Assembly: GCA_020740775.1 (NCBI GenBank)
Contig: JAHEWK010000001.1
Span: 3,906,001-3,970,000 of the forward strand
Reading direction: 5' to 3'
From: Ilyonectria destructans
Taxonomy: Eukaryota > Ascomycota > Sordariomycetes > Hypocreales > Nectriaceae
Length of the DNA stretch: 64,000 nt
Both the position numbers and the translations under genes were made by a program. This document shows positions 20,151-32,200 of this stretch, piece by piece (position 1 is the first letter of the stretch; every line of letters begins with the position of its first letter). Below the pieces are notes generated by a model. That model worked only from the letters and a program-made list of their open reading frames with translations, was not told where the DNA came from and made no database searches.

Positions 20151-23100
20151 GGTGGTGTGGTGGTGGTTTTGGGAGGATCGTCTGGCCACCCGGTGGTCGT
20201 CAGGATGGCAAGGATGACATGTGTTGAGATGGAGAAGAATTGACCGAGAGCTGGATGGCGAGACCCGGGGGGGGGCGCGACCGTAGGTGGGACGATGGAC
20301 GAAGCTATCCGGGGAATGACGCAGCGGGCGCGGTTGAGCAGTGGTGCGGCTACAGCTCCCAGAAGGTCGTTCGGCTAGAGCAGCTTAGCGCCGCGAGAGC
20401 TGGCTGGCGATGGGGTGGATGGGCGAAGTGAGTTGATGCAGCAGCTGGCGGTAGGATGCTCTGCTTCAAAGGTCTCGTCGTCTCGATATGCCAAAGGGCG
20501 AGATTGATGGAAACTCGGTGGAAGGTGGAAAGGCGGGGGCGGAGAAGTCGAGCTGGTTGGAATGAGAGCCACGGGGTCGATTGAGGGAGATGGAGAGGGA
20601 GATGGAGATGGAGAAGTAGCGTTTGAGAAGCCGGCGGGATCGACAGCGGGCGAGCGGTGAACGGGAGGAACCAGGGCGCGGAGAACGGAAGTGCGGAGTT
20701 GAAGGGGAGCAGGCCGAGGGTTAAAGGGAAACGGGAAGCGGAAAAGCGAAAGGGGGCGGAAGGAGGAGGGCGGGAAAGGAGAAGACGAAGGAGGAGAACG
20801 GGCTGAGTCGTGAGGCGTCGTAGTGTTGAGAGCGCAGCCAAGCGAGAGTGAGGGCCAGCGTGAGTGTGAGCAAGTGACAGTGCGCTGAGCGCGTGGTGTG
20901 TGACGAGTGACGAGTGACTGGGTCCAGTTCTGTGATGCTGGTGGAGGGGGGGACCGCCAGGAGGAACGTGCGACGCGAACAGTGGGTTGTGCCAGGTGTG
21001 TGCCAGGTGCCCAGTGCAGTATAGTGAGTGGCCTGTGACAGTGGCCGGGCAGCACTACGGAGGGTAGTCCAGTGGTGGCTACCCTTACGGTCCAGGTGGT
21101 TCCGGTACAGGCGGCTCCAGTACAGGCGGTAAACGGAGGACGCGGTACCTATGCTCAGCGCTGTGCTGTACCCTGTTGGCTGTAGGGCGCGTAGCAAGTC
21201 GAGACAACAACAAGACGCGGACAAGATGAGACAGTCAAGACAAGACAAGACAACGGCCGTCCTGTCACATTCCTTTAGAAATTGACAGCTGAGTACAACC
21301 CTGCTCCAACCTTGAACAGCAGGTCAACGCAGTCAACAGCACGCAAAAGATCCTGCCAATTACTAATTCATCATGAGAGCCGAGGAGGCGAAAAACAGTA
21401 CGTATTGCCCGGAGCCATGACAAAGGGCGTGACGCCGCCCTTCTAGAACATATCCCGTCCGTCCCCTGGCGCACCTATTCCCCGTCACCCACACGCCCTC
21501 TGCCCCCCTCCCGCCCGTCGGTTTCCCTCGTAGCGCATACCCAGTGAGTGCCCTGTGGCGGCTGGGTTAGCTAGCGGGCTTTTTATTTATTTCAAAAAGA
21601 CGCTCTGTACCACATGCATTGGTTGATTTGAGTCTACCGTGCAACACTCCAAGCCGCGTGGAGAAACGGGTCGGTTCCTGGCGCCTCGTTCCCACCTCGA
21701 CAAATTCCCACTCTTCTCTCATTCTCTGGCCTCTCTCCCGGGCCCGCGTTGCCGGGTCGCCAATGCCAACGCCCATGTCAACACCAATGCCCATGCCAAA
21801 AGTTCAATGCCCAGGTGCCGGAGACTCCGTCCTGGTCTCCAGGCCCGCCCGGCAATAATAGTGGGTGCCCGCGCGCCCGCCCTGGGTTTTAGGGGTCTCT
21901 AGCGGCAAGGGGGTTGCGCTGCCACTAGGCCTGTAGTGATCCGTTTAGCACGTTGTCTAGCAATCGATATGGCCAACCGGGGATGACAATCTGACTCGAC
22001 CCAGCCGCCACTTTGTTTTGGGGGGCGATTGGGCGAATGGGCGAATGGGATCTTGTTCCTTGGCCATGCGAGGAGGGACGGCTCCTTGCTGCCTGTTGCC
22101 TGCGTGCTGCATTGTTGTCACTCCATTGTACTTCGTATCGACTGAAACTCCAGAGGTACCGGGGCGGAGCGAGAGAGATTCAAGTAATAGTGCGCGAGGA
22201 TCATCCGTCCCCTGTGACAGCCAACAAATAGCTCACTCGAACCTCCAGCCAGGAAGTACATGCAATTCACAAAGCTCTGGTGCAATCTCCAAACACCAAA
22301 AGACGGAAGAAAATGAAGAGGAATCGAACACTGTCATCACCAAGCACAGCCAGCTTTCCCGACGCCCAAACCCCCCACTAAGGTACGCATCCTCCATCCC
22401 CTGGCTTGGCCTCACAGTGTCTCGCCCGCAAACTGTCCCCCTCCTCCGCGCCCTGGCCCCCAAGGCGCCAAAACCAGGATACGCCCAGCTCATTGGGTAT
22501 CATCAATCTGCGATGACGTTCCAGGACGCCGACGCGCCGTTCGGTTGGCCTGTGATGCTCGTGTCCTCATGCACAATCCTTCGCGTACCTACATGTTGTG
22601 GGATGCGGCGTTCGTCTCAACTGATGCACCTGAAGAACTGCAAAATGGAATGAAATAAATGAGTACCAATAGGAATAATAATATCACGATATTAAATGTT
22701 TATATTAAGATAACCCTTTTTATAGTGCTTGGTTTTGGATTAACGCGAACTGTGTCTCAGTCGAGTGTTCTTACTGGACTGGACCCTGGACGCATGATGC
22801 CGTCAACAAATATCCGCAAACTCCATATAACAACATTCCAAGCACAAGAAGTCTAAATCCGAAAACAAACGAAACCCAATGGCTCTTCTCTGCACATTAT
22901 GACGTACCTGAGTTCATCAATTTCCCGCTTACGAGCCTCAGCCCCTCACGCTCCTAGGATCATGCCTTCCAAGATCTCACCCCCCTTGTCAGACCCCTCT
23001 GCATCCTTCAACGCCCATTGAGGCATTATATTTTTTGGCACATTCAACACCTTTAGCTTAGTACGCAATTCCCAATGGGTTGAAATCATTATTTGATAAA

Positions 23101-23258
23101 ACCAGCGAGGTGGGTTGATTAGGGAGGCCATCGATCACTGCTTCTGAAACTCAGGGACCTGCTGGCACTAACACAATCGACCAGGAACACAACCCACACA
23201 GCACCTTCTTCTTCTCTTGACATCCAAGTCATTGCAATATTGTTCTTCCTTAGACCAT
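20151..23258. other. Long gene-poor spacer (3.1 kb)
   Basis: The left kilobase is upstream of the Ser/Pro-rich gene and is extremely purine/pyrimidine-skewed, with GGAGATGGAGA-type repeats near 20585-20615 and ACAAGACAAGACA repeats near 21240. ORFs on the minus strand here (to 21055) are low-complexity reading of that skew. A short AT-rich pocket occurs at 22645-22735. I see no gene with recognisable features. Confidence 0.5.
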
Positions 23259-25479
23259 TTAAGCCTTCTCAGTGGCCCCAGGGAGCTCTCGCTCGATCAG
23301 GTCCATCTTGCCCTTGTCCTTGGCCTCCTGTACAGCCGCCACCTCGGCCTCCAGACGCGAGCCACCCTTCTTGGTCTTCCAAGCGGGCATAGCACCCTTT
23401 CTGAAAAGCTCTTCCACCTCTTCAATGGTCTTGCCACAGGTCTCGGGGTAACTATTCACGTATTAGTCAGAAACATTTTCGGTCGTTGAGGAACGGGAAT
23501 CACCAACGTAAACCAGGCTTGCACGGCAGCTGCCAAACAGAGCACGCCGAAAACGATAAAAATGTTTGCTTTGATGTTGAGGAATGCGGGGAGAGTGAAC
23601 ATTCCTAGAGATATTAGATTCTGAACATGTTGTGGTTGATGTTATAGAACGTACCAAGAGCGAAGTTGAAGAGCCAGTTGGCCTCGGCGGCCAGGGCCAT
23701 ACCTGTGGCGCGAGTTCCAGTGGACCAAACCTCGGCAGCGTAAATCCAAGCCACTGTGGCAAGAGTCAAAGCGTAAATGATAATCAGGAGGTAGCTGAAG
23801 GCAATAACAGTATAGGCGGGAGACCCAGTGACGCGAATGCCCACGTTGGCGTTTCCGTCGACACCTCCAGGAACATCCTCTCCGTAAGCACCCAGCATGC
23901 CACCGACGACAAAGTGACATAGACCCATAGTGATTGAGCCTCAGACCAGGAGTGAACGTCGCCCAGTCTTGTCAATAAAGAAGAACATGACGGTCGTGAA
24001 GACGATGAACAGAGCGTACTGGACTCCAGCAGTGATGAGGTTGATCTTTCCTGTGAGATTGGCCATCTGGAACACGTACGGCATATAGTCTAAGCAAAGA
24101 TATTAGCAGCAGCATGGCTGAGTATTTTGAGCATTATGCAGTCAACTATGCTGCGTGAGTACCCCTAATTACACTTGGGAGTTGTCTAGGGTAAGGTGTA
24201 TGCGGGGCCGGGCGGGTGGCTGTCCCGGGGAGGCGGGGAAGTGGGGTCAAAGGTTATTTGGCGGGGGAGGATGCGGAGTGGGTCTTTATCTGGACGACAA
24301 CAAAAGAGGGCCAGCCACAACCAGTGAGTGAAGCGACAAACGGACAATTTACCAGCAGAGCGGCCAGAAATCAAAATCGAACAAGAACGTTCAAAGTCGA
24401 AGAAGAAAATCAAGCACTTACAAACCATGACGTTCGCTCCGCTCAGCTGCTGCCAGGTCTGGACTGACAACCCAGCCATGGTTCGTTTCCACATGCCGTT
24501 CTTGATGAACTTGCGCCAGCCTTTGCCAGACTCTCGCTCATTTGCCAGGGTCTCGGAGATCTCGCGCCACTCAGCAACGACGAGGGCATCGTGGATGTCG
24601 CCTCCGGCCTGGATATCGGCGAGGGTTTGGATAGCCTCCTGATCACGGCCGATTTTGGCGAGCCATCGGGGGGATCGAGGGAGGAGAGGAAGGCCAAGCA
24701 TGAGGAAGACGCAGGGGATGAATTGAGTTCCCCATGCAGTTCGGAACGAGGCAGTGCCCTCAATATAGCCGCAGCTGTAGCCGATGAAGTACCTAAGTCT
24801 CTAGGTTAGCCAGAGTCTCTCTTATATTGAAGAGCTAGACATACATGATGAGAATACCCCATTCGATAGCTAGCTGCTGAATAATAATGATACGTCCACG
24901 GCGCTCCTAAAATGAGGTGAGCAATTGGTCTCTGGGAAATACGGGAAGTGGTACGAACGCGCTTGGCAATCTCGGCAAGATAGACGGGGACCTGAGAAGA
25001 TGTGATGCCAACACAGACACCGTTGAGGATACGGCCAGCGACGAGGGATCCGAAACCATTGGTGGCAACCTGAACTGCAGTACCGATCAACCACCAAAAG
25101 CACGCAAACATAATACAAGGGGGACGTCGTCAGCGAATATGCTTAAATTTAAGCATGGGGGGAGCGGTATACCTGTCACGTCGACCCCACTTATCAGAGA
25201 TGGGGCCTGCGATCAAAGAACCGAGAATGGATCCAGCAGCCAGGGCGGAACCGATGGCACCTTGCTTGACACCGCTGGGGTTGTCAAAGTAGTCGATGTA
25301 TTGTTCGGTGGTGACAATGGCAGCCATGGAGGAAATATCGAATCCGAAAAGCATGCCTCCCACGGTGGCCACCATGGCCACGAAGTAGGTGTTCGCTGAA
25401 ACGCCGTGTGCTAGTGACGCGGTCTGTGTGCCAGGGAGCAGCGCCGGTGGGACTCACTGATCTTGGGAAGCTTCGCCAT
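23259..25479 (-). pseudogene. Sugar (hexose) transporter, MFS, apparently inactivated
   Basis: Exon remnants 25479-25458, 25395-25173, 25115-24959, 24906-24845, 24792-24422, 24089-23655, 23604-23508 and 23451-23259 would total 519 residues, the normal length of a fungal hexose transporter. Recognisable: GGMLFGFDISSM in TM1, DKWGRRD after TM2, a PVYLAEIA-type loop, RSPRWL, QQLSGANVM and a DKTGRR repeat. Two lesions: the intron after exon 2 (25172-25116) has a good donor and a CTGAC branch site but ends in TTG where an AG is needed, and no other AG gives an open frame; and codon 23943-23941 is TGA in the middle of conserved sequence (after RRSLLV, before GSITMG). The rest of the frame is intact, so inactivation would be recent. 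Alternatives are sequencing errors or a non-canonical splice plus readthrough. The 332-nt intron after exon 5 is unusually long here. Confidence 0.72.
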
Positions 25480-27722
25480 GGTGGGCTAGGATACCACGGG
25501 GAGCAGTTGGACAACAAAACAAAGAAAAGGACCTGTCTAAGGTGCCTAAGGGGATGAAGAGTGAAGAGCTTTGAGTAGGAGAATGGAGAATGGAGACTAG
25601 AAAGAAGCCTTGTGAATGCTCAGGATATATGCGTCGATCCGTGGTCCCTGTCAAGGCCTCGCTGCTCGCCGCTTTGTTGCTCTCCCCCCAGTTCCTCTCG
25701 TTTCCCCAGGTCGCCGGGCCACCATGATCTACTAGCGGCTGGCCATTAAGGTGACGGGGCCCTCATGGTTTGTGCCGGGGGAGGAATGTCCCCAGTCGCC
25801 TACGACACACTACGTAGATGGAGAGCTCTGGCCGAGATTCAGATCGGTCGTTGTGGGTGTCCTCTAGGAGGGAGGCAGGGCAGGGATCAACACGCCGAGA
25901 GTACCAAGCACGGCGACGATAGGTGCGCAAGAAGACGACCCTGCCGGTTTTCGCGTGAGGGCGGCATCGATTAACGTGGTTTGATCGTGTCAGTGTTCCA
26001 AGGCCTCGTGGCACCGGTCGAGTTTCCGTGGTTGCGTCCTCCGTGTAGCATCGCAGCATGAGCATTTGGAACAGGACAAGGGCGGTCTTGGGCTTGGGCT
26101 TGGCGGCTCTTGGAGGATGGCACGCAACGGTCTGGCAAATGCTGTTGGGAGAGCTGTTGGAACGATGGCGTCGGGCCGAATTAGGCACAGCCGATTGGTG
26201 CGCATTTGGAGGGCATGGATATGGATGGTTGCGAAGCTCTTGGCCCCTTACGAAGCTCTTGGATCCTTGCGAACAGGCTTTTAATGACGATGTGGGGGAG
26301 GGGGGCGTGGATTAAGGTCGGGGCCGCTTTCTGGGGTTGTCGGGGATTAGAAAGCGAAAATACAGGCCCTAGAACGGAAATGGGACGACTGGCCGCTTGT
26401 TTCCTATTTTGGCAGAAGCCGTGCTGCGAAGCCGTGGGCTGGGTTGCGCGTGGATGACGATATCTTGGTGGGTGAGGATGCGCAAGGACAGGGAAGTTCT
26501 AACATGGGGGGAGGGTAGCTGCAGTAGCTCGTCGGCAAGATGGCGGAGGGCGTCGCGTGGCGTCCTTCTCGAACGCCTTCTGTCAGCCTCTCAGGCAGAT
26601 GTGGCATGGGATATTGAAATCGGGCATGCGGCCTTTTGCCTTTATTCCGACGTGTAAAAGGGTAAATGTGGTGATTACGGGCACAGATGGACGCCCACGA
26701 TGCGACTTAAGCGACCCAGAGGAAACGCAGCAGGGAGTTGCAGTTGGCGTTTATCCCTGATAGTGCTCTGGAGGGGCTTCAGATGTAACCAGACATCACC
26801 ACGGTATATCGTCAACTTGGGCAATGGGGATTACTTGCTCCTCTACAATTCGTTTGTTAGTCGGAAGTACTACCTACCCTGCATCCGCCCTGGGACTGCT
26901 CTGCATCTCCTCCGCACCCTGTCTTGTTATGCTTTTCTCGAGCCTAAAACCTTATGGTTCCAGCGGGTCGATCTCTGCTTCTCAGCGGCTGCTGCTCCCC
27001 GATAGGAAATGGAAAGCAACGTCGATTAACCAACCATGTCCGTAAGGTCAACTTACAGGGTCGTCTTATGGGGTCAACCTGCGGAACCTTTCCTGCTTTA
27101 ACCTACCTTACGTAGCGCCTACTTTATTTTGTACCTTAGTTGGCACTCTATCCCCCCTCCCCGGACCATTACCAAGTCATACGACCAACGCGCCTCCACC
27201 TGGCGACACATGATCCTCCTCATCTTCCTGACCTCAAACACGCCCGCAACCCGCCATGCGGCGAAAAGCGGCGACACACCGATGGGGCACCTTAGCAGTT
27301 GCAGGAAATATTAAATATTTCATTTGACGACCGCTTCCAAGAAGCCGGTCTCTCTGTTAGTTGAACCTTGTTTGAAGCACCCATCTATTGGAGGCTTCTG
27401 AAATTCCCGTCTCCCAACTTGCGATCGTCACTGCCCCCTTGCCTCCTCCATACCAAGCACAGTCGGTAGTGGTGATAAAAATATGCTCTCTGGCGGCCTC
27501 CATCCATGCTGCGGTCCCATCCAGTCAACTCCGCGATCGCTCTTCTGACGGATGTAACCCTCCGACGCAGAGTCATGCCACCCGATCTGACCAAGTATAC
27601 GTGCGTGCGCGTGCAAAACACCATCACCACCACGTGGCCTGACGATCCGGAAAAGAACCGAGGTATATTTCGTCCGGGGCAGTTGGCACACGAATAATAG
27701 TGCCACCTCCGCGCATCCTCAA
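25480..27722. other. Intergenic spacer (2.2 kb)
   Basis: The left part is the former promoter of the transporter gene. The rest has only short overlapping ORFs on both strands without motifs. TACGTA-containing words occur near 25813 and 27110. No gene supported. Confidence 0.5.
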
Positions 27723-28409
27723 TTACGCCGTGCCTAGAGTTCCAGGACGCGGCAGTTGGCCAGGCCCAAACGACATTGGCAGAAGCTTCAATGTGAATCA
27801 GTCATACGGTCAAGAGTACGAGATTGAAGGATGGGAGAAACTAACCTGCTTGAACCTGAGGACGACGTAGTCTTCGTTCTTGTCAAACATGAGGATGGGA
27901 GTGTCCAACGAGCAGAACTCTCGAATACTACATCACCATGACCACGGCCACAATCAGCAACCCCTTCTTCAGATCGCGAGACTATCGACGAACACACATT
28001 CAACCAGATAAATCAAAAGACAAGGACAAGGGCAAGGAAAGGAAGAGAAAACTCACAACTGCCTGCACATCCCGCAAGGACTCGCCGGCGGTGAAATGTC
28101 CGTCGCCACGGCCAAGGCCTTGAAGTCTCGGAAGCCGCCCGTTACGGCCGTCCCAAGAGCCACGCGCTCCGCACACGTCCCCACGGGGTAGCTCGCGTTC
28201 TCGACGTTGGCACCGCTAATGAAGCTCCCGTCGCTCGCCAGCAGCGTCGCGCCCACCCGGAACTGGCTGTACACGCAGTACGCCGTCGCCTTGGCCGCCG
28301 TCGCCCGCCGCCGCAGCTCCGCAAACTCCGTCTCGGTCAGCCCGTACGTCGCGCACGTCTCGGCCGTCTTCGCCGCGTCGGCGCCTGAAATGATCTCTGG
28401 GGTCTCCAT
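27723..28409 (-). CDS. Cytidine deaminase (pyrimidine salvage)
   Basis: Exons 28409-28057, 27927-27846 and 27785-27723 give 165 residues. The enzyme hydrolyses cytidine and deoxycytidine to uridine and deoxyuridine in the cytosol. Seen: the NVENASYPVGTCAER block with zinc ligand Cys79 and catalytic Glu81, and PCGMCRQ with zinc ligands Cys112 and Cys115, so the active site is complete and of the three-cysteine type seen in homotetrameric deaminases. The substrate-side motif FRVGA is present near residue 50. The second exon gives IREFC...LDTPILM. The last intron ends in AAG rather than CAG or TAG; with it, a 20-residue tail (LLPMSFGPGQLPRPGT...) typical of the family end is recovered. The first intron is longer (129 nt) than the second (60 nt). 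Confidence 0.92.
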
Positions 28410-28838
28410 TTCTGTCTTTTGGGGGTTGTCCTCTCAAAGATCGATGTGAAATGGCGGGGGGAGGTTGAGATACGGCTCGTTCCGCCACGTACCTATATAC
28501 TCTTCCTGTGCTGCTTATCAAAGTATCTCCGCATCGGGCCTCCCCGCGTTGAGCGGGGCCCTCCCCGCCGACATGACGGGTATCATCACGATAGCCTAAT
28601 AAGGACAGATACGACAGGTGCGCGGTGTGAACATCGCCACTAACTCTGAGCAGATTAATAGATAGCCCTCTATGAACCTCCCACGAACAAGATATGTGGC
28701 CCGGGTTGTCGAGAGCTCCTCTACAATTGCTGGTTTCGAGCTTCCCAGGCACAGCGATTCACGTGTCAAACATGCCCCATCGAAAACAGGGTTCTACCAA
28801 AAAGGACAGGCCATAAGCTGGAAGATGTTATAGGAAAA
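28410..28838. other. Promoter side of cytidine deaminase
   Basis: Upstream region of the deaminase gene on the minus strand; the ORFs seen here are overlaps with that gene or short. No other feature is visible. Confidence 0.5.
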
Positions 28839-28948
28839 AGAGTATTGCTATTCGCACACATCTGAGAGAATATTGTGGTGAGTATCTCACTAAAGTTTAC
28901 GCTTCAGCTGTTCCAAGCAACCCATCAATGTGTGAATAGCAGCACTCA
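28839..28948. mobile_element. Short MITE, family with AGAGTATTGCTATT ends (110 bp)
   Basis: The left end AGAGTATTGCTATTCGCACA, continuing CAT, is matched at the right end by the inverted sequence ATGTGTGAATAGCAGCACTC, with about 19 of 22 positions conserved and one base deleted. The interior is only about 65 bp and has no coding capacity. Related ends occur at 58278-58545 and 62984-63003 in this window, so it is a repeated element. Target-site duplication at this copy is not clear. Confidence 0.7.
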
Positions 28949-29288
28949 ATTATTATATGTACCCTGCATTATCGGATGGTATCTCGTATCTAATCGTATT
29001 CGCTGGTCCGATATTGCCGTCATGACCATCATTGATCCATTCCGTTCTCCCTCGCCAACGTTCCATCCCCGCGCCCAATCGTAGAACAGCGTAATTAGCC
29101 AACTCCGAACTCATCGCTCACGCAAATTTGGCCCTGATGGTTCTCAGATATCCCCCTTAAAAAGACCAAGGAAAATGCCGTTCTCTCATGCATCGTCCTA
29201 ACACTAATGCGTTGAGGCCACTAGTTGGAGAACCCCCAAACGAATATATAATCACCGTCCTCGATGAGGCATGTTTGAATCTCAGCCT
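28949..29288. other. Short spacer after MITE
   Basis: This stretch holds the 3' flank of the MAPKKK gene (minus strand). No ORF or RNA gene is visible. Confidence 0.5.
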
Positions 29289-32200
29289 CTAGTAGAACCC
29301 GTCGGTTAGGTTGCCTCCTCTGCTCGAGACAGAAGCTACCGTCGGAGTTGACTGGGCGGATCCGCTGGTGTCGCTCGGGGTGGCTGGTTCCACGACCTGG
29401 CTTCGAATCGAGATTATCCATTCATGCTGAAGCAGCTCGACAGCCGTTGCTCGGTTTCGAGGATCCCGTGCAAAGCATCTCTTCAAGAAATCCATGCCCT
29501 GAGGGCTTAGCTGTTCCGGGGATGGCAGCTGAGGTGGGTTTCCTTGCGCAATGTTGTACATGATTGCCCACTCGTTGTCAAGGTTGGCCCATGGTCTTCG
29601 GCCGGTAGCCATCTCTAGGATAACACAACCAAGAGACCAAATGTCCACGGACCCGGGCTTTCCAGGGTTCTCTCCTTTGATCACTTCGGGTGACATGTAC
29701 ATTGGCGTTCCCGTCATCGATCGATTCGGCTGTGAGCTACCGTGTCCGTCGGCTGCCAACGTACGGCCCTGGCGAGCAATCACCTTGGCGGCGCCGAAAT
29801 CGACATACTTGATGATGCCGTTATGGTCGAGGAGGATATCTTGAAGTTTGGTTAGCTTGCGAACAGAAACACCCAAAAATTGGACAGGCTAGCACTCACT
29901 CTCTGGCTTAATGTCTCGATGAGCGATGCCACTCTCGTGAAGGTAAACGAGACCCTCGAGCAGCTGGAGAGCGTAAACCATGATGACTTGTTCATCCTCG
30001 ATTCGTCCATGTTCCAGCAGGTTAGACAGTGACCCACCCGAGCAGAACTCCATGAAGATGTAAACTCGGTCTCGGTGAACTTCGATGCCGTAGTATGATA
30101 CCACATTGGGGTGATCTAGGACCTCGAGCACGCCCATTTCCTCTCGAATCTGCTCGGCAATGGTAGGAATTAGTTTAGGATCCTGGAGTCGTATCTCCTT
30201 AACCGCCATCAGATGGCCCGTGTCGAGGTTCATCGCCGCGTAGACGTTGCCAAACGTTCCGCCTCCCACAAAGTGGCCCTGTTGCCAGCGCATCGTGACA
30301 TTTGTCGCAGATGACGACAGGTAGGCCAAGGAACGGTCTACTTCGTTGTTGCCCTCGAGCACCCGTCCTAGTGCCTGTCGTTCAGCCTCCTTGTCTCGAC
30401 GGAAGTCATCCAGCTTTTCTAGTTCCTCCATGCGTTGCTCCGTGATACATCTGGAGGCTTCCTCGTCGCTCAACATTCTATTCTTGTCGAGTTTCCTGAA
30501 CTGTCCCACCAGCGCTTCAATCCTGTCTTTCTCGGCTTGAGCAGCCAGGTTCGATCTTGCACCCATGACATCAAAATGGGAAATGAGCAAGGCCATACAG
30601 CCCGCAACCTTGGATCGGAGTTTTGTGTACTCATCCTCGCCAAGCGCTATTATATGGCGTCCCAAGGTCATGCCCATGGCGAACTCGAGCGCCAGGACCG
30701 CCCAACGAAAGGTCTTCCGGTCCGAGGCCACACAGTCGTCGCAAATAAAGCTCACCCAATCCAGTGCCAGTTTTGTCAGCTTGAGGTTGTTCATCTGACG
30801 CCTGTTGCTATCCATGTAGAGCAATGATCGCTGACCGAATTCTGTCGCAAAGACGAAACATGTCTGGATGAGTTCTTGACAATCTTTGCCCTCAGATTGC
30901 TTTCGGACAATCTCGACACTGTCCATGAAGTTATTGGAGAGCTTGTAGGCAACTCTCCTCAGCTCAGTCAGTCGCGTGTTGACTTTGTGAATGTTAGATC
31001 TTGATTCCTGCACAAGATCGACATGCATGTCGACAGCGTCGAGGAAAGCGCGCCGAGCTTCAGACAAAGCTTGCGGACCCGAAGCACATAGGCGAATGTG
31101 CCCGCGCTTCAGGTCAACGCTTTGCTCTCGTAGCGGCACGGGAATAACCTCTCCGAACCAATTCAGAGGGTCTTCTGGACGTAGGATGAGTATATATTGC
31201 TCTCCTACTTCTCTGATCTGGTCCTTGGACGTAATGGCCATCATGATTTGGATGTCTTCAAGCCTGTGACGAAGCTCCGGGGATGCAATGACATATATGT
31301 TGTCCTGCTCGAGAACACCGCCAGTATCTACCTGGAAGTGTCCCGACGCAACCAGCTGATCGTAAAACTTCTGCATCTCCTCTGGGGGGAATGAAATACT
31401 AAAATCCGAAGCGTGCTCGTAGTTGTCGCTCAGCATGCGGGAGAATCGTTGGAGCATTCTCTGCCGAACGCGGACGGAATCGAGACAAGCTTTATATCGC
31501 TTGCTCATTTCTGCAGGGCTTTCCTTGGGTTTCACCTGCAACTCCTTCTCAAAGGTTTGACTGAGTCGGTTCAAGGCTTTGAAGGTGAGCGAGCTGAATT
31601 GTTCCGCAACCTCGATATGGCCGCGTTGTAGGTGACTGCCAATATCATTGGCAAAGTCCCATTCTTGGAACAAAAGTTCGGCTTCCTTGAAGGTGTTCTT
31701 GTTGCCACTAAGCTTCCAGTTGAGCATCTTGAAATAATATTTCAGAGCCTCCAAAACGACCTGGTCAAAGGACTCGTCGATGCAGGGGGGCAGATCCCAA
31801 CCAGGTTCTGGGTTGGCAATAGAGGTGCACTCCAACTTGATTCGGATGGCGAACTTGAGGAGGAGCTGGAACTGAGCTATCATTTGGTCTTGCATGAGTG
31901 GGTTTTGCTGAGCAGATTCCTTAACTCTCCTCGCATAAGCAAGACGTGTCCGGGTAATTTCTTCAATGAGACGCGACGGAAAACTGATCAATGTCAGAAG
32001 CTCCTCCAAGTAGGGTGGTAGGTGGCGTTTGCGGAATGGTGCCGAGTGTTTGATGAGGGTGTCCTTGGCTTTGCTAATGATGGTGGAGATTGGAACAAGC
32101 ATTCCCTTCTGTGTAGAATGGATGTCATCGTCGTAGAGGGATTGAAGGCCATCCTCCTTCATCAGCCGATCAAGGAAGGATGTTTCATCGCTGTTGATGC

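Noticed and set aside
22018..22653. 211-residue plus-strand ORF
   Set aside because: Random-looking composition, no family features; overlaps other ORFs.
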